DNA of 64,000 nucleotides from Capillimicrobium parvum (GTDB lineage: Bacteria > Actinomycetota > Thermoleophilia > Solirubrobacterales > Solirubrobacteraceae): assembly GCF_021172045.1 (NCBI RefSeq), contig NZ_CP087164.1, positions 62,001-126,000 of the forward strand, written 5' to 3'. The position numbers and the translations under genes are program-made. Shown here in pieces: positions 54,957 through 63,856 of this stretch. Positions within the stretch are counted from its first letter, which is position 1; the number at the start of each line of letters is the position of its first letter. The notes under the pieces are model-generated. The model was not told where the DNA came from and made no database searches. It was given only the letters and a program-made list of their open reading frames with translations.

Positions 54957-56111
54957 ATGCGGCGATTCCTGGCAGGGATGGGGCTGACCGTGCTCGCGGT
55001 CGCGGTGTGCCTGACGGCGGGCGTGAGCGCCGCCGGCGCGGCGGCGTCCAAGCGCGACGCAGCGCTGACGAAGGGCGTCCGCGGAGCCCTCGCCCACGCC
55101 GACGTGTCCGGCGCGATCGTCGGCGTCTGGCAGCGAGGCCGGCGGCCGTACCTGCGCGCCTTCGGGACGCGCGACCCCGCGACGAACGAGCCGATGGCGA
55201 CGAACCTGCACATGCGCATCGGCAGCGTCACGAAGACGTTCACCATCACGGCGATCCTGCAGCTCGTCGACCAGGGCAAGCTCTCGCTGGACGACAAGAT
55301 CGGGAAGTACATCCCGGGCGTGACCGGCGGCGACCAGATCACCCTGCGTCAGCTCGCGTCGATGACGAGCGGCATCCCGAGCTACACCTTCGACCCGCGG
55401 TTCGACGAGGATCTCGTCAGCGACCCGCACCGCGAGTTCACGCCCCAGCAGCTCCTCGGCTACGTCGCGGGACAACCGCTCATGTTCGCGCCGGGAACGA
55501 GCTTCGCGTACTCGAACACGAACACGATCCTGCTCGGGCTCGTCGTGGAGCAGGTCTCGGGCCAGTCGCTGCCCGACTACCTGCGGCAGCACATCCTGCA
55601 GCCGCTCGGGATGAGCCGGACGAGCTTCCCGCTGACCTCGGACATGCCCGCGCCGTTCGCCCACGGGTTCACGCAGCTGAGCCCGAGTAGTCCGGTCACG
55701 GACGCGACGAACTACAACCCGTCGTGGACGTGGGCCGCGGGCCAGCTGGTCTCCGACGCGCACGATCTGCGCATCTGGGCGCGCCGGCTCATCAGCGGCC
55801 GCGGGCTCCTGTCGCCGGCGACGCAGCGCGAGCGGCTGGCGTCCGTCGCCGGGCCCGGCGACCCGATCGCCTACGGGATCGGCCTGTTCAACGTCCAGGG
55901 CTGGCTGGGGCACAACGGCTCGCTGCCGGGGTACCAGACGCTGACCCTGCGCCGGCCGAAGGCGCGCGCGACCATCGTCGCGCTGCTGACGTCCGACATC
56001 GAGGTCGGCGGCCGGGCGCCGAGCACGCTGGTCGGCCAGGCGATCACCAAGGTCATCACCCCGAAGCACGTCTACACGCTGCCCGCGGCGCCCACGGCCG
56101 AGCCCGAGTGA
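54957..56111 (+). CDS. Serine beta-lactamase-like hydrolase / D,D-peptidase
   Basis: A 384-residue secreted enzyme: signal peptide at residues 1-29, then the class C beta-lactamase/penicillin-binding fold with the nucleophile Ser90 in SVTK (S-x-x-K, residues 90-93), YSN (185-187; Y-x-N) and HNGS near 320 (equivalent of K/H-T/N-G). It resembles D-alanyl-D-alanine carboxypeptidases of the Streptomyces R61 type. Probably a cell-wall enzyme outside the membrane; not obviously flagellar. Confidence 0.88.
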   Translation: MRRFLAGMGLTVLAVAVCLTAGVSAAGAAASKRDAALTKGVRGALAHADVSGAIVGVWQRGRRPYLRAFGTRDPATNEPMATNLHMRIGSVTKTFTITAILQLVDQGKLSLDDKIGKYIPGVTGGDQITLRQLASMTSGIPSYTFDPRFDEDLVSDPHREFTPQQLLGYVAGQPLMFAPGTSFAYSNTNTILLGLVVEQVSGQSLPDYLRQHILQPLGMSRTSFPLTSDMPAPFAHGFTQLSPSSPVTDATNYNPSWTWAAGQLVSDAHDLRIWARRLISGRGLLSPATQRERLASVAGPGDPIAYGIGLFNVQGWLGHNGSLPGYQTLTLRRPKARATIVALLTSDIEVGGRAPSTLVGQAITKVITPKHVYTLPAAPTAEPE

Positions 56112-56160
56112 TCGGCCGCCGGCCCGGCTGACCCGGGCCCAAACGGGGAAACAGGCGGGC

Positions 56161-58386
56161 ATGGAGCAGCCCGCCGAGTCCGCCGAGTCCGACCCCCGGC
56201 CCGCGGGGCCGCTGAGCCGAGCGTACGCCCGCCTCGTCACCACGCTGGCGCCGCTCATCGTGCCGGCGTGGATCGCCGCGGCGGTGCTCGCCGTCCTGTA
56301 CCTGCCGGCAATGGGGCAGGGGGGCGCGCTGGCGGGCTTCGAGCCGAGCGGCTCGCGGGCGGCGGCGGTCGAGGCCCGCTCGGCGCAGCTCTTCGGGACG
56401 CCCCTGATCGCGCGGACGCTCGTCGTCCAGCGCGACGCGCAGGGACTTTCGGCCGCCGCGCAGGTGCGTGCGCTCGGCCGCGCTCGAGCGGGGCGCGACC
56501 GGGCGCTGCCCGACCTGCGCGGGGTCCTGCCGCTCGTCAACGCCCGCGGGCTCGTCCCCGCATCGCGCGAGACCGGCACGACCGCGATCTCGTATCTGTT
56601 CTTCGCGCCCGACAGCTCGGTCGACGACCAGGTGGCGACCGCGCACGCGTTCACCGCCCGCGAGGTCTCGCGGCCCGACGACGCGCTCGTCGGGGTCACC
56701 GGCGTGGTTCCGGCGCGCCTCGCCCAGTGGCACGCCATCTCCACCGCGCTGCCGTGGCTGACGCTGGTGACCGTGCTCCTCATCGCCGCCGTCGTCGGCC
56801 TGCGCTTCCGGGCGCTCGGGGCACCGCTCGTGTCGCTCGCCGCCGCGGGCATCGCCTACGTCATCTCGACCCGGGCCGTGGGGTGGCTCGACGAGCGCTC
56901 CGGCCTGTCGGTGCCGCAGGAGGCCGAGCCCGTCATGGTCGTCCTCCTGCTCGGCATCGTCACCGATTACGCGATCTTCTACCTCGAGTCGACGCGGACC
57001 GCGCACGGCCGGGGCCTCGGCCGCTGGGCCGCGGCGCGGACGGGCGCGGCGAGCACGACGCCGATCGTCTTCACCGCCGGGATCCTCGTCGCGGCGAGCA
57101 CCGGCGCGCTCGTGCTCGGCAACTCCGACTTCTTCCGGGCGTTCGGCCCCGGGCTGGCGCTCACGGCGCTCTTCAGCATGGTGGTCGCGGTGACCTTCGT
57201 GCCGGCGGCGCTCGCGCTCCTGGGCCGGGCCGCGTTCTGGCCGCGCGGGGCGCCGGCCGAGCCGGCCGGGCCCGCGACGGCCGGCCGCCGCTTCCGCCTG
57301 GCGCGGCTGGCCACCGCGCGGCCGATCGCGCTCGTCGCCGTGCTGGTCTGCGTCGCGCTGGGGCTCGCCGCGGCGAGCGGCCTGCGCGACGCGCGCCTCG
57401 CCGTGCCGCTGATGAGCGACCTGCCGGGCGGCGACGAGGCGGCGCAGGCGCAGACCGCCGCGGCGCGGGGCATGGCGCCGGGCATCGTCGCGCCGACGGA
57501 GGTGCTCGTCGAGGGGACGGGCCTGAACCGGTCGGCGGCGGCGCTGACCCGGGTGCGCGCCGCGCTGGCCCGTGAGCCGCACGTCGCCGCGGTCGTGGGG
57601 CCGGGCGCCGAGACGCAGCGCCTGCCCGCGGGCGTGCTGGTCACCCGCGACGGCCGCGCCGCCCGGTTCGCCGTCGTGCTCTCCGTCGACCCGCTCGGCG
57701 CGAACGGACTGGATGCCGTCCGCCGGCTGGAGGCCGACCTGCCCGGCCTCGTGCGCGAGGCGGGCCTGGCCGGCGCCCGCGCCGGCGTCGCCGGCGACTC
57801 CGCACTGGGCGCCGAGACGGTCGACGGGATGCTCGCCGACCTGCTGCGCGTCGCCGGCGCGGCGCTCCTCGCCGCGTTCGTCGTGCTCGCGATCTTCCTG
57901 CGGTCGCTCGTGGCCCCGCTCATCCTGCTCGCCGCCAGCGTCCTGGCGCTCGCCGTCAGCCTCGGCCTCACCGCGCTGGTCTTCCAGCACCAGCTCGGCT
58001 TCGACGCGCTGAGCTGGTACGTGCCGTTCACCGCGGCGGTGCTGCTCATCGCCCTCGGCTCGGACTACAACGTCTTCGTCGCGGGGCGGATCTGGCAGCA
58101 GGCCCGGCGCCGGCCCCTGCGCGACGCCATCGCGCTGTCGGCCCCCGGCTCCGCGAAGGCCCTGGTCGTCGCCGGCGTCGCGCTCGCCCTCAGCTTCGCG
58201 TCGCTGGCGATCGTCCCGCTGCGGTCCTTCCGCGAGCTCGCCTTTGCCATGGCGTGCGGCGTCCTGCTGGAGACGTTCCTCGTCCGGCCGGTCCTCGTGC
58301 CGTCGCTGCTCGCGGTCGTACGCCCGCGCGTGCGCGGCGCGGAGCGGCTGCCGCGCGACCCCGAGACGCCGACCGTCGCGGGGTAG
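56161..58386 (+). CDS. MMPL/RND-family membrane transporter
   Basis: A 741-residue protein with the two-fold MMPL layout: membrane segment 1 near residues 30-50, a large outer domain, a block of five helices (about 195-360, with PVMVVLLLGIVTDYAIFYLESTR, the conserved D-Y-x-[IL]-F motif), a second outer domain, and a second helix block (about 560-720, with LLIALGSDYNVFVAGRIWQQ, containing the equivalent D-Y). Such proteins use proton flux to export lipids or drugs. The gene ends at a convergent hairpin with purM. Confidence 0.88.
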   Translation: MEQPAESAESDPRPAGPLSRAYARLVTTLAPLIVPAWIAAAVLAVLYLPAMGQGGALAGFEPSGSRAAAVEARSAQLFGTPLIARTLVVQRDAQGLSAAAQVRALGRARAGRDRALPDLRGVLPLVNARGLVPASRETGTTAISYLFFAPDSSVDDQVATAHAFTAREVSRPDDALVGVTGVVPARLAQWHAISTALPWLTLVTVLLIAAVVGLRFRALGAPLVSLAAAGIAYVISTRAVGWLDERSGLSVPQEAEPVMVVLLLGIVTDYAIFYLESTRTAHGRGLGRWAAARTGAASTTPIVFTAGILVAASTGALVLGNSDFFRAFGPGLALTALFSMVVAVTFVPAALALLGRAAFWPRGAPAEPAGPATAGRRFRLARLATARPIALVAVLVCVALGLAAASGLRDARLAVPLMSDLPGGDEAAQAQTAAARGMAPGIVAPTEVLVEGTGLNRSAAALTRVRAALAREPHVAAVVGPGAETQRLPAGVLVTRDGRAARFAVVLSVDPLGANGLDAVRRLEADLPGLVREAGLAGARAGVAGDSALGAETVDGMLADLLRVAGAALLAAFVVLAIFLRSLVAPLILLAASVLALAVSLGLTALVFQHQLGFDALSWYVPFTAAVLLIALGSDYNVFVAGRIWQQARRRPLRDAIALSAPGSAKALVVAGVALALSFASLAIVPLRSFRELAFAMACGVLLETFLVRPVLVPSLLAVVRPRVRGAERLPRDPETPTVAG

Positions 58387-58407
58387 CCGGCGCGCCGGAC
58401 GCGCCGG
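58387..58407. terminator. Convergent hairpin between MMPL gene and purM
   Basis: CCGGCGCG (58387-58394), loop CCGGA, CGCGCCGG (58400-58407): 8-bp perfect stem between the two convergent stop codons. Confidence 0.55.
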
Positions 58408-58416
58408 CGCGGCCGC

Positions 58417-59478
58417 TCAGGCGGGGTAGCCGATCTCGCCGGCACGGCCGGTGACCGTGCCGATCCGCTCCGCGCCCGGGTGGTGCGCGTCCAGCAGCGC
58501 GACGGCCTCGACCGCGCGGTCGGCGGGCACGACGCAGACGAAGCCGCAGCCCATGTTGAAGACGTCCCACATCTCGCGCGCGTCGACCTCGCCCAGGCGC
58601 TCGACGAGCGCGAAGATGCCGGGGACGGGCAGCGGCGTCTCGATCGCGTAGCCGACGCCGCGGTGCAGCCGCAGGAGGTTCGTCAGGCCGCCGCCGGTGA
58701 TGTGCGCGAGCCCGTGGACCGGGACGTCGCTGCGCAGGAGGTCGAGCGCGGCGCGGACGTAGATGACCGTCGGCTCGAGCAGGGCGTCGGCGACGGTGTC
58801 GCCCTCGAGCTCGGGCGGGCGGTCGTCGTAGCCGAGCGACGACAGCGCCCGGCGGGCCAGCGTGTAGCCGTTGGAGTGCAGGCCGCTCGACGGCAGGCCG
58901 ACGAGCGCGTCGCCGGGCGCGACGTCCGCGCCCGTGACGATCGCGTCGAGCGCGACGGTCCCGAAGCAGGACGCGCACAGGTCGAAGCCGTGCGGTGACG
59001 GGTGTCCGCGGATGAGCTCGGGCAGCACCGCGAGCTCGCCGCCGGGGATCTCGACCCCCGCCGCCTCGGCTCCCGTCTTCAGGCCGCGGGCGATCGCGGC
59101 GGCGGCGTCCGGGTCGGCCTGTTCGACGGCGAGGTAGTCGAGGACGGCGATCGGCTCGGCGCCGACGCACACCACGTCGTTGACGTTCATCGCGATGCAG
59201 TCGATCCCGACGGTGTCCAGCCGGCCCGTCTCCTCGGCGACGACGAGCTTGGAGCCCACGCCGTCGGTGCCGATCGCGATGCCGAGCTCGTCCGTGACGC
59301 GCAGGACGCTCGCGTAGTGGCCGGGCAGGTCGACGACGCGCGACGGCCGGCCGGCCTCGATGGTGCGCAGCACGCCGACGAGCGCGTCGACCGTGCGGTC
59401 CGAGGCGGCGATGTCGACGCCGGAGGCGGCGTACGCGTCAGGGGTGTCCACCCCCGGTGGGTCGTTGTGATGGGTCAT
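58417..59478 (-). CDS. purM: Phosphoribosylformylglycinamidine cyclo-ligase (PurM)
   Basis: A 353-residue enzyme of purine synthesis (AIR synthetase). Motifs: GTDGVGSKLVVAEETG, GIDCIAMNVNDVVCVGAEPIAVLDYLAVEQ, GGELAVLPEL, GLPSSGLHSNGYTLARR and HITGGGLTNLLR, all standard for PurM. It is the first... upstream gene of nothing on the left: the operon runs from DedA through uppP to purM. ATG 59478 overlaps the uppP stop (ATGA). Confidence 0.96.
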   Translation of the reverse strand: MTHHNDPPGVDTPDAYAASGVDIAASDRTVDALVGVLRTIEAGRPSRVVDLPGHYASVLRVTDELGIAIGTDGVGSKLVVAEETGRLDTVGIDCIAMNVNDVVCVGAEPIAVLDYLAVEQADPDAAAAIARGLKTGAEAAGVEIPGGELAVLPELIRGHPSPHGFDLCASCFGTVALDAIVTGADVAPGDALVGLPSSGLHSNGYTLARRALSSLGYDDRPPELEGDTVADALLEPTVIYVRAALDLLRSDVPVHGLAHITGGGLTNLLRLHRGVGYAIETPLPVPGIFALVERLGEVDAREMWDVFNMGCGFVCVVPADRAVEAVALLDAHHPGAERIGTVTGRAGEIGYPA

Positions 59479-60317
59479 GCGTCGAGTGGGGGGACCCGCA
59501 GGGTCTTGCCTCGATCCTTCCAGAGCCGCCGGATCACGAGCGCCGCGAGCGCGACGCGGTAGGCGGCGTAGGGTGCCAGCGAGCGGTCGCGCTCGACCTG
59601 CCGGATCAGCCAGGTGGAGCCGAGGGTGGACGCGAACGACGCCGCGGTGCCCGCCGCGAACGCCCGGCGCACCGGTCCGGGCACGCCCCGGCGCGCGAGC
59701 CGGACGCCCTTCAGACCGGTCGCCCCGACGATGATCGGCAGCGCGACGTGGCGCGAGAGCGCGTTGGCGTCCTCGCGGTCGAACCCGCGCGCTCGAGCGG
59801 CGGCCAGCGTCGCTCCGTTGCGCGACACGCCGGGCACGAGCGCGCAGGCCTGCGCGAGGCCGAGGGCCAGCCCGTCGCGCCAGTCCGCGTCCGCGCGCGC
59901 CCGGCCCGTCGCCCCGAAGCGGTCGGCCAGCGCCATCGCGATCGAGCCCACCACGAGCCCGCCGGCGATCGTCGCCGGCGTGCCCAGCCGGCGCTCGATC
60001 GGCCGCTCGAGCGTGTAGCCGGCCACGGCGGGCGGCAGGAACGACAGCGCCACGAGCGTGGCCCGGCGGCGGTCGAACCCGCGCGCTGCGGCGCCGACCT
60101 CACCGCGCAGGGCGACCAGCAGCGCCGCCGCGGTACCCGCGTGCAGGGCGACCTCGAAGGCCTTGCGCAGCTCGGGCTCGACGTCGGCGTACTCCCAGCC
60201 GAGCAGCCACGGAACCAGCGTGACGTGCCCGGAGGAGGAGATGGGCAGCAGCTCGGCGGGCCCGTGCAGCGCTCCGAGCACGAATGCCTCGCCGAGGCGC
60301 AGGTCAGCCGGCGGCAT
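59475..60317 (-). CDS. uppP: Undecaprenyl-diphosphatase UppP (BacA family)
   Basis: A 280-residue membrane enzyme recycling undecaprenyl pyrophosphate for cell-wall synthesis. The two BacA motifs are seen: LHGPAELLPISSSGHVTLVPWLLG near the N-terminus (usually E-F-L-P-x-S-S-x-G-H) and CALVPGVSRNGATLAAARARGFDREDANALSRHVALP (P-G-x-S-R-S-G-x-T; here Asn replaces Ser). About eight membrane segments. It overlaps the dedA stop (60304-60317) and purM start. Confidence 0.92.
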   Translation of the reverse strand: MPPADLRLGEAFVLGALHGPAELLPISSSGHVTLVPWLLGWEYADVEPELRKAFEVALHAGTAAALLVALRGEVGAAARGFDRRRATLVALSFLPPAVAGYTLERPIERRLGTPATIAGGLVVGSIAMALADRFGATGRARADADWRDGLALGLAQACALVPGVSRNGATLAAARARGFDREDANALSRHVALPIIVGATGLKGVRLARRGVPGPVRRAFAAGTAASFASTLGSTWLIRQVERDRSLAPYAAYRVALAALVIRRLWKDRGKTLRVPPLDA

Positions 60318-60957
60318 CGGTGGCCGGACGGCTCCGGCGTCCGCGCCGCCAGCGCACCACGAAGAACACGATGGCCGCGACGATCATCACCGCGACCGCG
60401 TAGTCGACGTAGTGCAGGCTGTCCTTCCAGTTCTCCCAGTTGGCGCCCACCTGCTTGCCGATGAACGTGAGCATCAGGATCCAGGGCAGGCAGCCCAGGA
60501 AGGTGAGGACCGAGAACTTCCAGAACGGCATCCGCGCCACCCCGGCGGGCAGCGAGATGAACGTCCGGATGATCGGCAGCATGCGCGAGAAGAAGACCGC
60601 GTAGGAGCCATAGCGCTCGAACCAGCGGTCGGCCCACTCGAGGTGCGACTTCTTGATGTGCAGCGCCTTGCCGTGCTTCTCGAGCAGCTCGATGCGCCCG
60701 AAGTAGCCGACCGCGTAGGCGATCCAGGATCCGACGAGGTTCGCCAGCGAGCCGACGAGGACCGCCGCCCACAGCGAGTACTGGCCCTCGGAGACGTTGA
60801 ACCCGGCGAACAGCATCGTCGCCTCCGACGGGATCGGGATGCACGCGCTCTCGGGAACCATCAGCAGCGCGATGCCCCACAGGCCGAGGTCGCCGACGAC
60901 GTTGACCGCGAACTCGACGATGGGGTCCGTGATAGAGGCGAGCAGGACCGGCAGCAC
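60304..60957 (-). CDS. DedA/SNARE-associated family membrane protein
   Basis: A 217-residue protein with four to six membrane segments; the family signature is present: PSEATMLFAGF (E-x(3)-P-[IV]-P-[SG]-E), G-x-W-I-A-Y-x-V-G-Y-F-G and FFSRMLPIIRTFISLPAGVARMPFWKF. DedA proteins influence lipid flipping (undecaprenyl phosphate or phosphatidylethanolamine); its coupling to uppP fits a role in undecaprenyl-phosphate recycling. ATG 60957 near the divergent DUF354 gene. Confidence 0.9.
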   Translation of the reverse strand: MLPVLLASITDPIVEFAVNVVGDLGLWGIALLMVPESACIPIPSEATMLFAGFNVSEGQYSLWAAVLVGSLANLVGSWIAYAVGYFGRIELLEKHGKALHIKKSHLEWADRWFERYGSYAVFFSRMLPIIRTFISLPAGVARMPFWKFSVLTFLGCLPWILMLTFIGKQVGANWENWKDSLHYVDYAVAVMIVAAIVFFVVRWRRGRRSRPATDAAG

Positions 60958-60986
60958 GAGCGCCTGAGGGTAGCGTTGCGCCCTCC

Positions 60987-61997
60987 ATGCGCATCTGGGT
61001 CGACCTGACGAACAGCCCGCACGTCGTCGTGCTGCGGCCGGTGATCGAACGCTGGCGCGCGGACGGCCACGAGGTGCTGATCACCGCGCGCGACTTCGCC
61101 CAGACGCTCGGGCTCCTGGAGCGCTACGGGCTGGCCCATACCGCGATCGGCCGTCACCAGGGCGCCGGGCTGCCGGCGAAGGCGCGGGGCCTGGCGGCGC
61201 GGTCGCTGGCGCTGGCGCGCTGGGCGCGGCGGCGCCGCCGGTTCGACCTCGCGGTCGGCCACGGCTCCAACGACGTGATGGTCGCCGCCGCCCTGCTGCG
61301 CATCCCCAGCGCGACGACGTTCGACTACGAGTGGGCGACGCTCCAGCACATGATCAACTGCCGCCTGGCGCGGGCGGTCGTGGTGCCCGGCGCGATCCCG
61401 CCCGAGCGCCTGGAGCGCTACGGGGCGCGCGGCAAGATCCACCCGTACCCGGGGCTCAAGGAGGAGTACGCGCTCGCGGACTTCGAGCCGGATCCGGCGG
61501 TGCTCGCGGAGCTCGGCCTCGAGCCCGCGGAGCCGATCGCCGTGGTGCGCACGCCCGCCGAGATGTCGGCCTACCACCGCTTCGAGAACGCGATGTTCCG
61601 CGACGTGCTCGAGCGCCTGCGCGGCCGCCAGACCGTGGTGCTGCCCCGTACGCCGCAGCAGCGCGACGAGCTGGCGGGCACCGGGCTGATCGTCCCCGAG
61701 CGGGCGATCGACGCGCAGTCGCTCGTCGCGTACGCCGATCTCGTCGTGTCGGCGGGCGGGACGATGAACCGCGAGGCGGTCGCGCTCGGCACGCCGGTGT
61801 GGACGACGTTCGAGGGCCGGCTCGGCGCGGTGGACGAGGGCCTCATCGCCGAGGGCCGCCTGCGGCGCCTGGAGTCGGTCGACCAGCTCGTGCTCGTCAA
61901 GCGGGAGGCCGGGGCGGCGCCGCGCGTGCGGCGCGACCCGCGGCTGCTCGGCGACCTGCTCATGTCCGCGGCGCGCAGGCCGACTATCGGAGGGTGA
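60987..61997 (+). CDS. DUF354 (glycosyltransferase-like) protein
   Basis: A 336-residue protein of the DUF354 family, which has a GT-B-like fold: MRIWVDLTNSPHVVVLRPVIERWRADGHEVLITARDFAQTLGLLE is the family start (M-[KR]-I-[WL]-[IV]-D-x-x-[NT]-[PS]-x-[HD]), then GHGSNDVMVAAALLRIPS and the nucleotide-binding-like region LVVSAGGTMNREAVALGTPVWTTF near the end. Function unproven; probably a surface polysaccharide step. It overlaps the next glycosyltransferase gene, so the two act in one pathway. Confidence 0.8.
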   Translation: MRIWVDLTNSPHVVVLRPVIERWRADGHEVLITARDFAQTLGLLERYGLAHTAIGRHQGAGLPAKARGLAARSLALARWARRRRRFDLAVGHGSNDVMVAAALLRIPSATTFDYEWATLQHMINCRLARAVVVPGAIPPERLERYGARGKIHPYPGLKEEYALADFEPDPAVLAELGLEPAEPIAVVRTPAEMSAYHRFENAMFRDVLERLRGRQTVVLPRTPQQRDELAGTGLIVPERAIDAQSLVAYADLVVSAGGTMNREAVALGTPVWTTFEGRLGAVDEGLIAEGRLRRLESVDQLVLVKREAGAAPRVRRDPRLLGDLLMSAARRPTIGG

Positions 61998-62959
61998 GCT
62001 CCCCGCACGCGTACTTCGTCTGCCCGGACACCGACGTGCCCAGCGGCGGCATCCGCGTCATCTACCGCCACGTCGAGCACCTCAACGCCGCGGGCCTGTC
62101 GGCGAGCGTCGTGCACCGGGCGCCCGGATTCCGGCCCACGTGGTTTCCGGCCGGCGGGGTGCCGGTCACCCACACGGAGGCGATCACGCCGACGCCGGCC
62201 GATCTGCTCGTCATCCCCGAGATCTACGGCCCCGACCTGGCGCGGATCGGGCCGGGGGTGCCGAAGGCGGTCTTCAACCAGAACGCATACAACACGTTCC
62301 TCGGCTACACGCCAGAGGTCGGCGACCGCCGCACGCCCTACACGCACCCGGAGGTGGCGGGGGCCGTGGTCGTCTCCGACGACAACGCCGCCTACCTGCG
62401 CCACGGGTTTCCGGAGCTGGCCGTGCATCGCGTCGTCAACGCTGTCGACCCCGACCTGTTCCGTCCTGCGCCCAAGCGCCGCCGGATCGCGTTCATGCCG
62501 CGCAAGAACGCCGAGCAGGCGCTGCAGGTCATCAACCTCCTGAAGTTCCGCGGCGCGCTGGACGACGTCGAGGTCGTCGCGCTCGACGGCATGAGCGAGG
62601 CCGAGGTCGCCGCCGCGCTGCGCGAGACGCTCGTCTTCCTGAGCTTCGGCCACCCCGAGGGCTTCGGCCTGCCCGCGGCCGAGGCGATGGCCTGCGGCTG
62701 CGCGGTCGCCGGCTGCCACGGGTACGGTGGCCGCGAGTTCTTCACCGCCGACCACGCGTTCCCGGTGGAGATCGGCGACGTCGTGGGCCTGGCCCGCACG
62801 GTCGAGGACCTCCTCGCGCGCGATCCGGCCGAGCTCGAGGCGACCGGCGCCCGCGCCGCCGCCTTCATCGCCGAGCGCTACTCGCCGGCCCGCGAGCGCC
62901 AGAGCGTGGTCGCGGCCTGGCGCGCGCTGGCCGGGGCGCCCGCCGTCGCCGCGGCATAG
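61994..62959 (+). CDS. GT4-like glycosyltransferase
   Basis: A 321-residue retaining glycosyltransferase. N-terminal YFVCPDTDVPSGGIRVIYRHVEHLNAAGLSASVVH fits a GT-B fold, and the C-terminal half has LSFGHPEGFGLPAAEAMACGCAVAGCHGYGGREFF, containing the E-x(7)-E motif (EGFGLPAAE) of GT4 enzymes. Donor and acceptor unknown. GTG 61994 overlaps the DUF354 stop (GTGA). Ends 6 bp before a sigma-28-type promoter, whose downstream gene is a methyltransferase. Confidence 0.85.
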   Translation: MSSPHAYFVCPDTDVPSGGIRVIYRHVEHLNAAGLSASVVHRAPGFRPTWFPAGGVPVTHTEAITPTPADLLVIPEIYGPDLARIGPGVPKAVFNQNAYNTFLGYTPEVGDRRTPYTHPEVAGAVVVSDDNAAYLRHGFPELAVHRVVNAVDPDLFRPAPKRRRIAFMPRKNAEQALQVINLLKFRGALDDVEVVALDGMSEAEVAAALRETLVFLSFGHPEGFGLPAAEAMACGCAVAGCHGYGGREFFTADHAFPVEIGDVVGLARTVEDLLARDPAELEATGARAAAFIAERYSPARERQSVVAAWRALAGAPAVAAA

Positions 62960-62965
62960 CGCCGT

Positions 62966-62995
62966 CTCAAGAACGCCCCGCCGGGTCCGATCACC
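62966..62995 (+). promoter_or_regulatory. Sigma-28-type promoter of the TylF-like methyltransferase
   Basis: CTCAAG (62966-62971), 14 bases, TCCGATCACC (62986-62995), 42 bases before GTG 63038. Confidence 0.75.
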
Positions 62996-63037
62996 CGGGT
63001 AGCCCCGTTCCCCATTTCCGCGAGGAGACCGCTGCGC

Positions 63038-63805
63038 GTGCCGCACCTCGACGCCCAGAGCATGGACATCCGCGCCGCCAACCGCTTCGTCGAGGCGGAG
63101 GAGCGGCTCGCCGAGCTGTCGGACCGGTTCCCGGGCTCCGACCGAGAGCGGCTGCACCAGCTCCCCCTCTTCCTGCCCCTCCACGTCCTGCGCCGCATCG
63201 CGTTCCTCGAGGCGCTGTACCGGGAGATCCTCCCGGTCCACGGCGTGATCATGGAGCTCGGCGTCCGCTTCGGCCGCGACCTGGCCATCTTCGACGCCCT
63301 GCGGATGCTCCACGAGCCGCTGAACTACGGCCGCAAGATCATCGGATTCGACACCTTCACCGGCTTCCCGTCGGTGCACGACAAGGACGGCGACCACGGA
63401 CTCGTCCACGTCGGCGGCCTCGAGACCGGCGACGACTACGACGCCTACCTCGAGGAGGTCCTCGCCGCGCGCGAGCAGATGGGCACGTACGAGCACATGC
63501 GCAAGTTCGAGATCGTCCAGGGCGACGCGAGCGTCACCCTGCGCGACTACCTCGAGCGCAACCCGCACACGATCGTGTCGCTCGCCTACTTCGACTTCGA
63601 CATCTACGAGCCGACCAAGGAGTGCCTCGAGCTCCTGCGCGGTCACGTGACGAAGGGCTCGATCCTCGCCTTCGACGAGCTCAACTGCCCCGACTTCCCC
63701 GGCGAGACGCTCGCCGTCAAGGAGGTCTTCGGGCTGGACCGCTACGCGATCCGCCGCGTCCCGGGCGTGAACCCGGGGATGCCGTCGTACCTCGTCGTCG
63801 ACTGA
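63038..63805 (+). CDS. TylF/MycF-like SAM-dependent methyltransferase
   Basis: A 255-residue enzyme similar to sugar O-methyltransferases and related class I methyltransferases: HGVIMELGVRFGRDLAIFDALRMLHEPLNYGRKIIGFDTFTGFPSVHDKDGDH (SAM-binding E-x-G-V-x-x-G) and YFDFDIYEPTKECLELLRGHVTKGSILAFDELNCPDFPGE (metal-binding acidic residues). A sigma-28-type promoter upstream places it in the flagellar regulon, so it may O-methylate a flagellin sugar or methylate flagellin itself. GTG 63038 follows GAGGAG. Confidence 0.8.
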   Translation: MPHLDAQSMDIRAANRFVEAEERLAELSDRFPGSDRERLHQLPLFLPLHVLRRIAFLEALYREILPVHGVIMELGVRFGRDLAIFDALRMLHEPLNYGRKIIGFDTFTGFPSVHDKDGDHGLVHVGGLETGDDYDAYLEEVLAAREQMGTYEHMRKFEIVQGDASVTLRDYLERNPHTIVSLAYFDFDIYEPTKECLELLRGHVTKGSILAFDELNCPDFPGETLAVKEVFGLDRYAIRRVPGVNPGMPSYLVVD

Positions 63806-63856
63806 GCCGGGACGCGTACGCGAACACCGGCAGCAGGACGCCGCGTCCTCGGCCGC

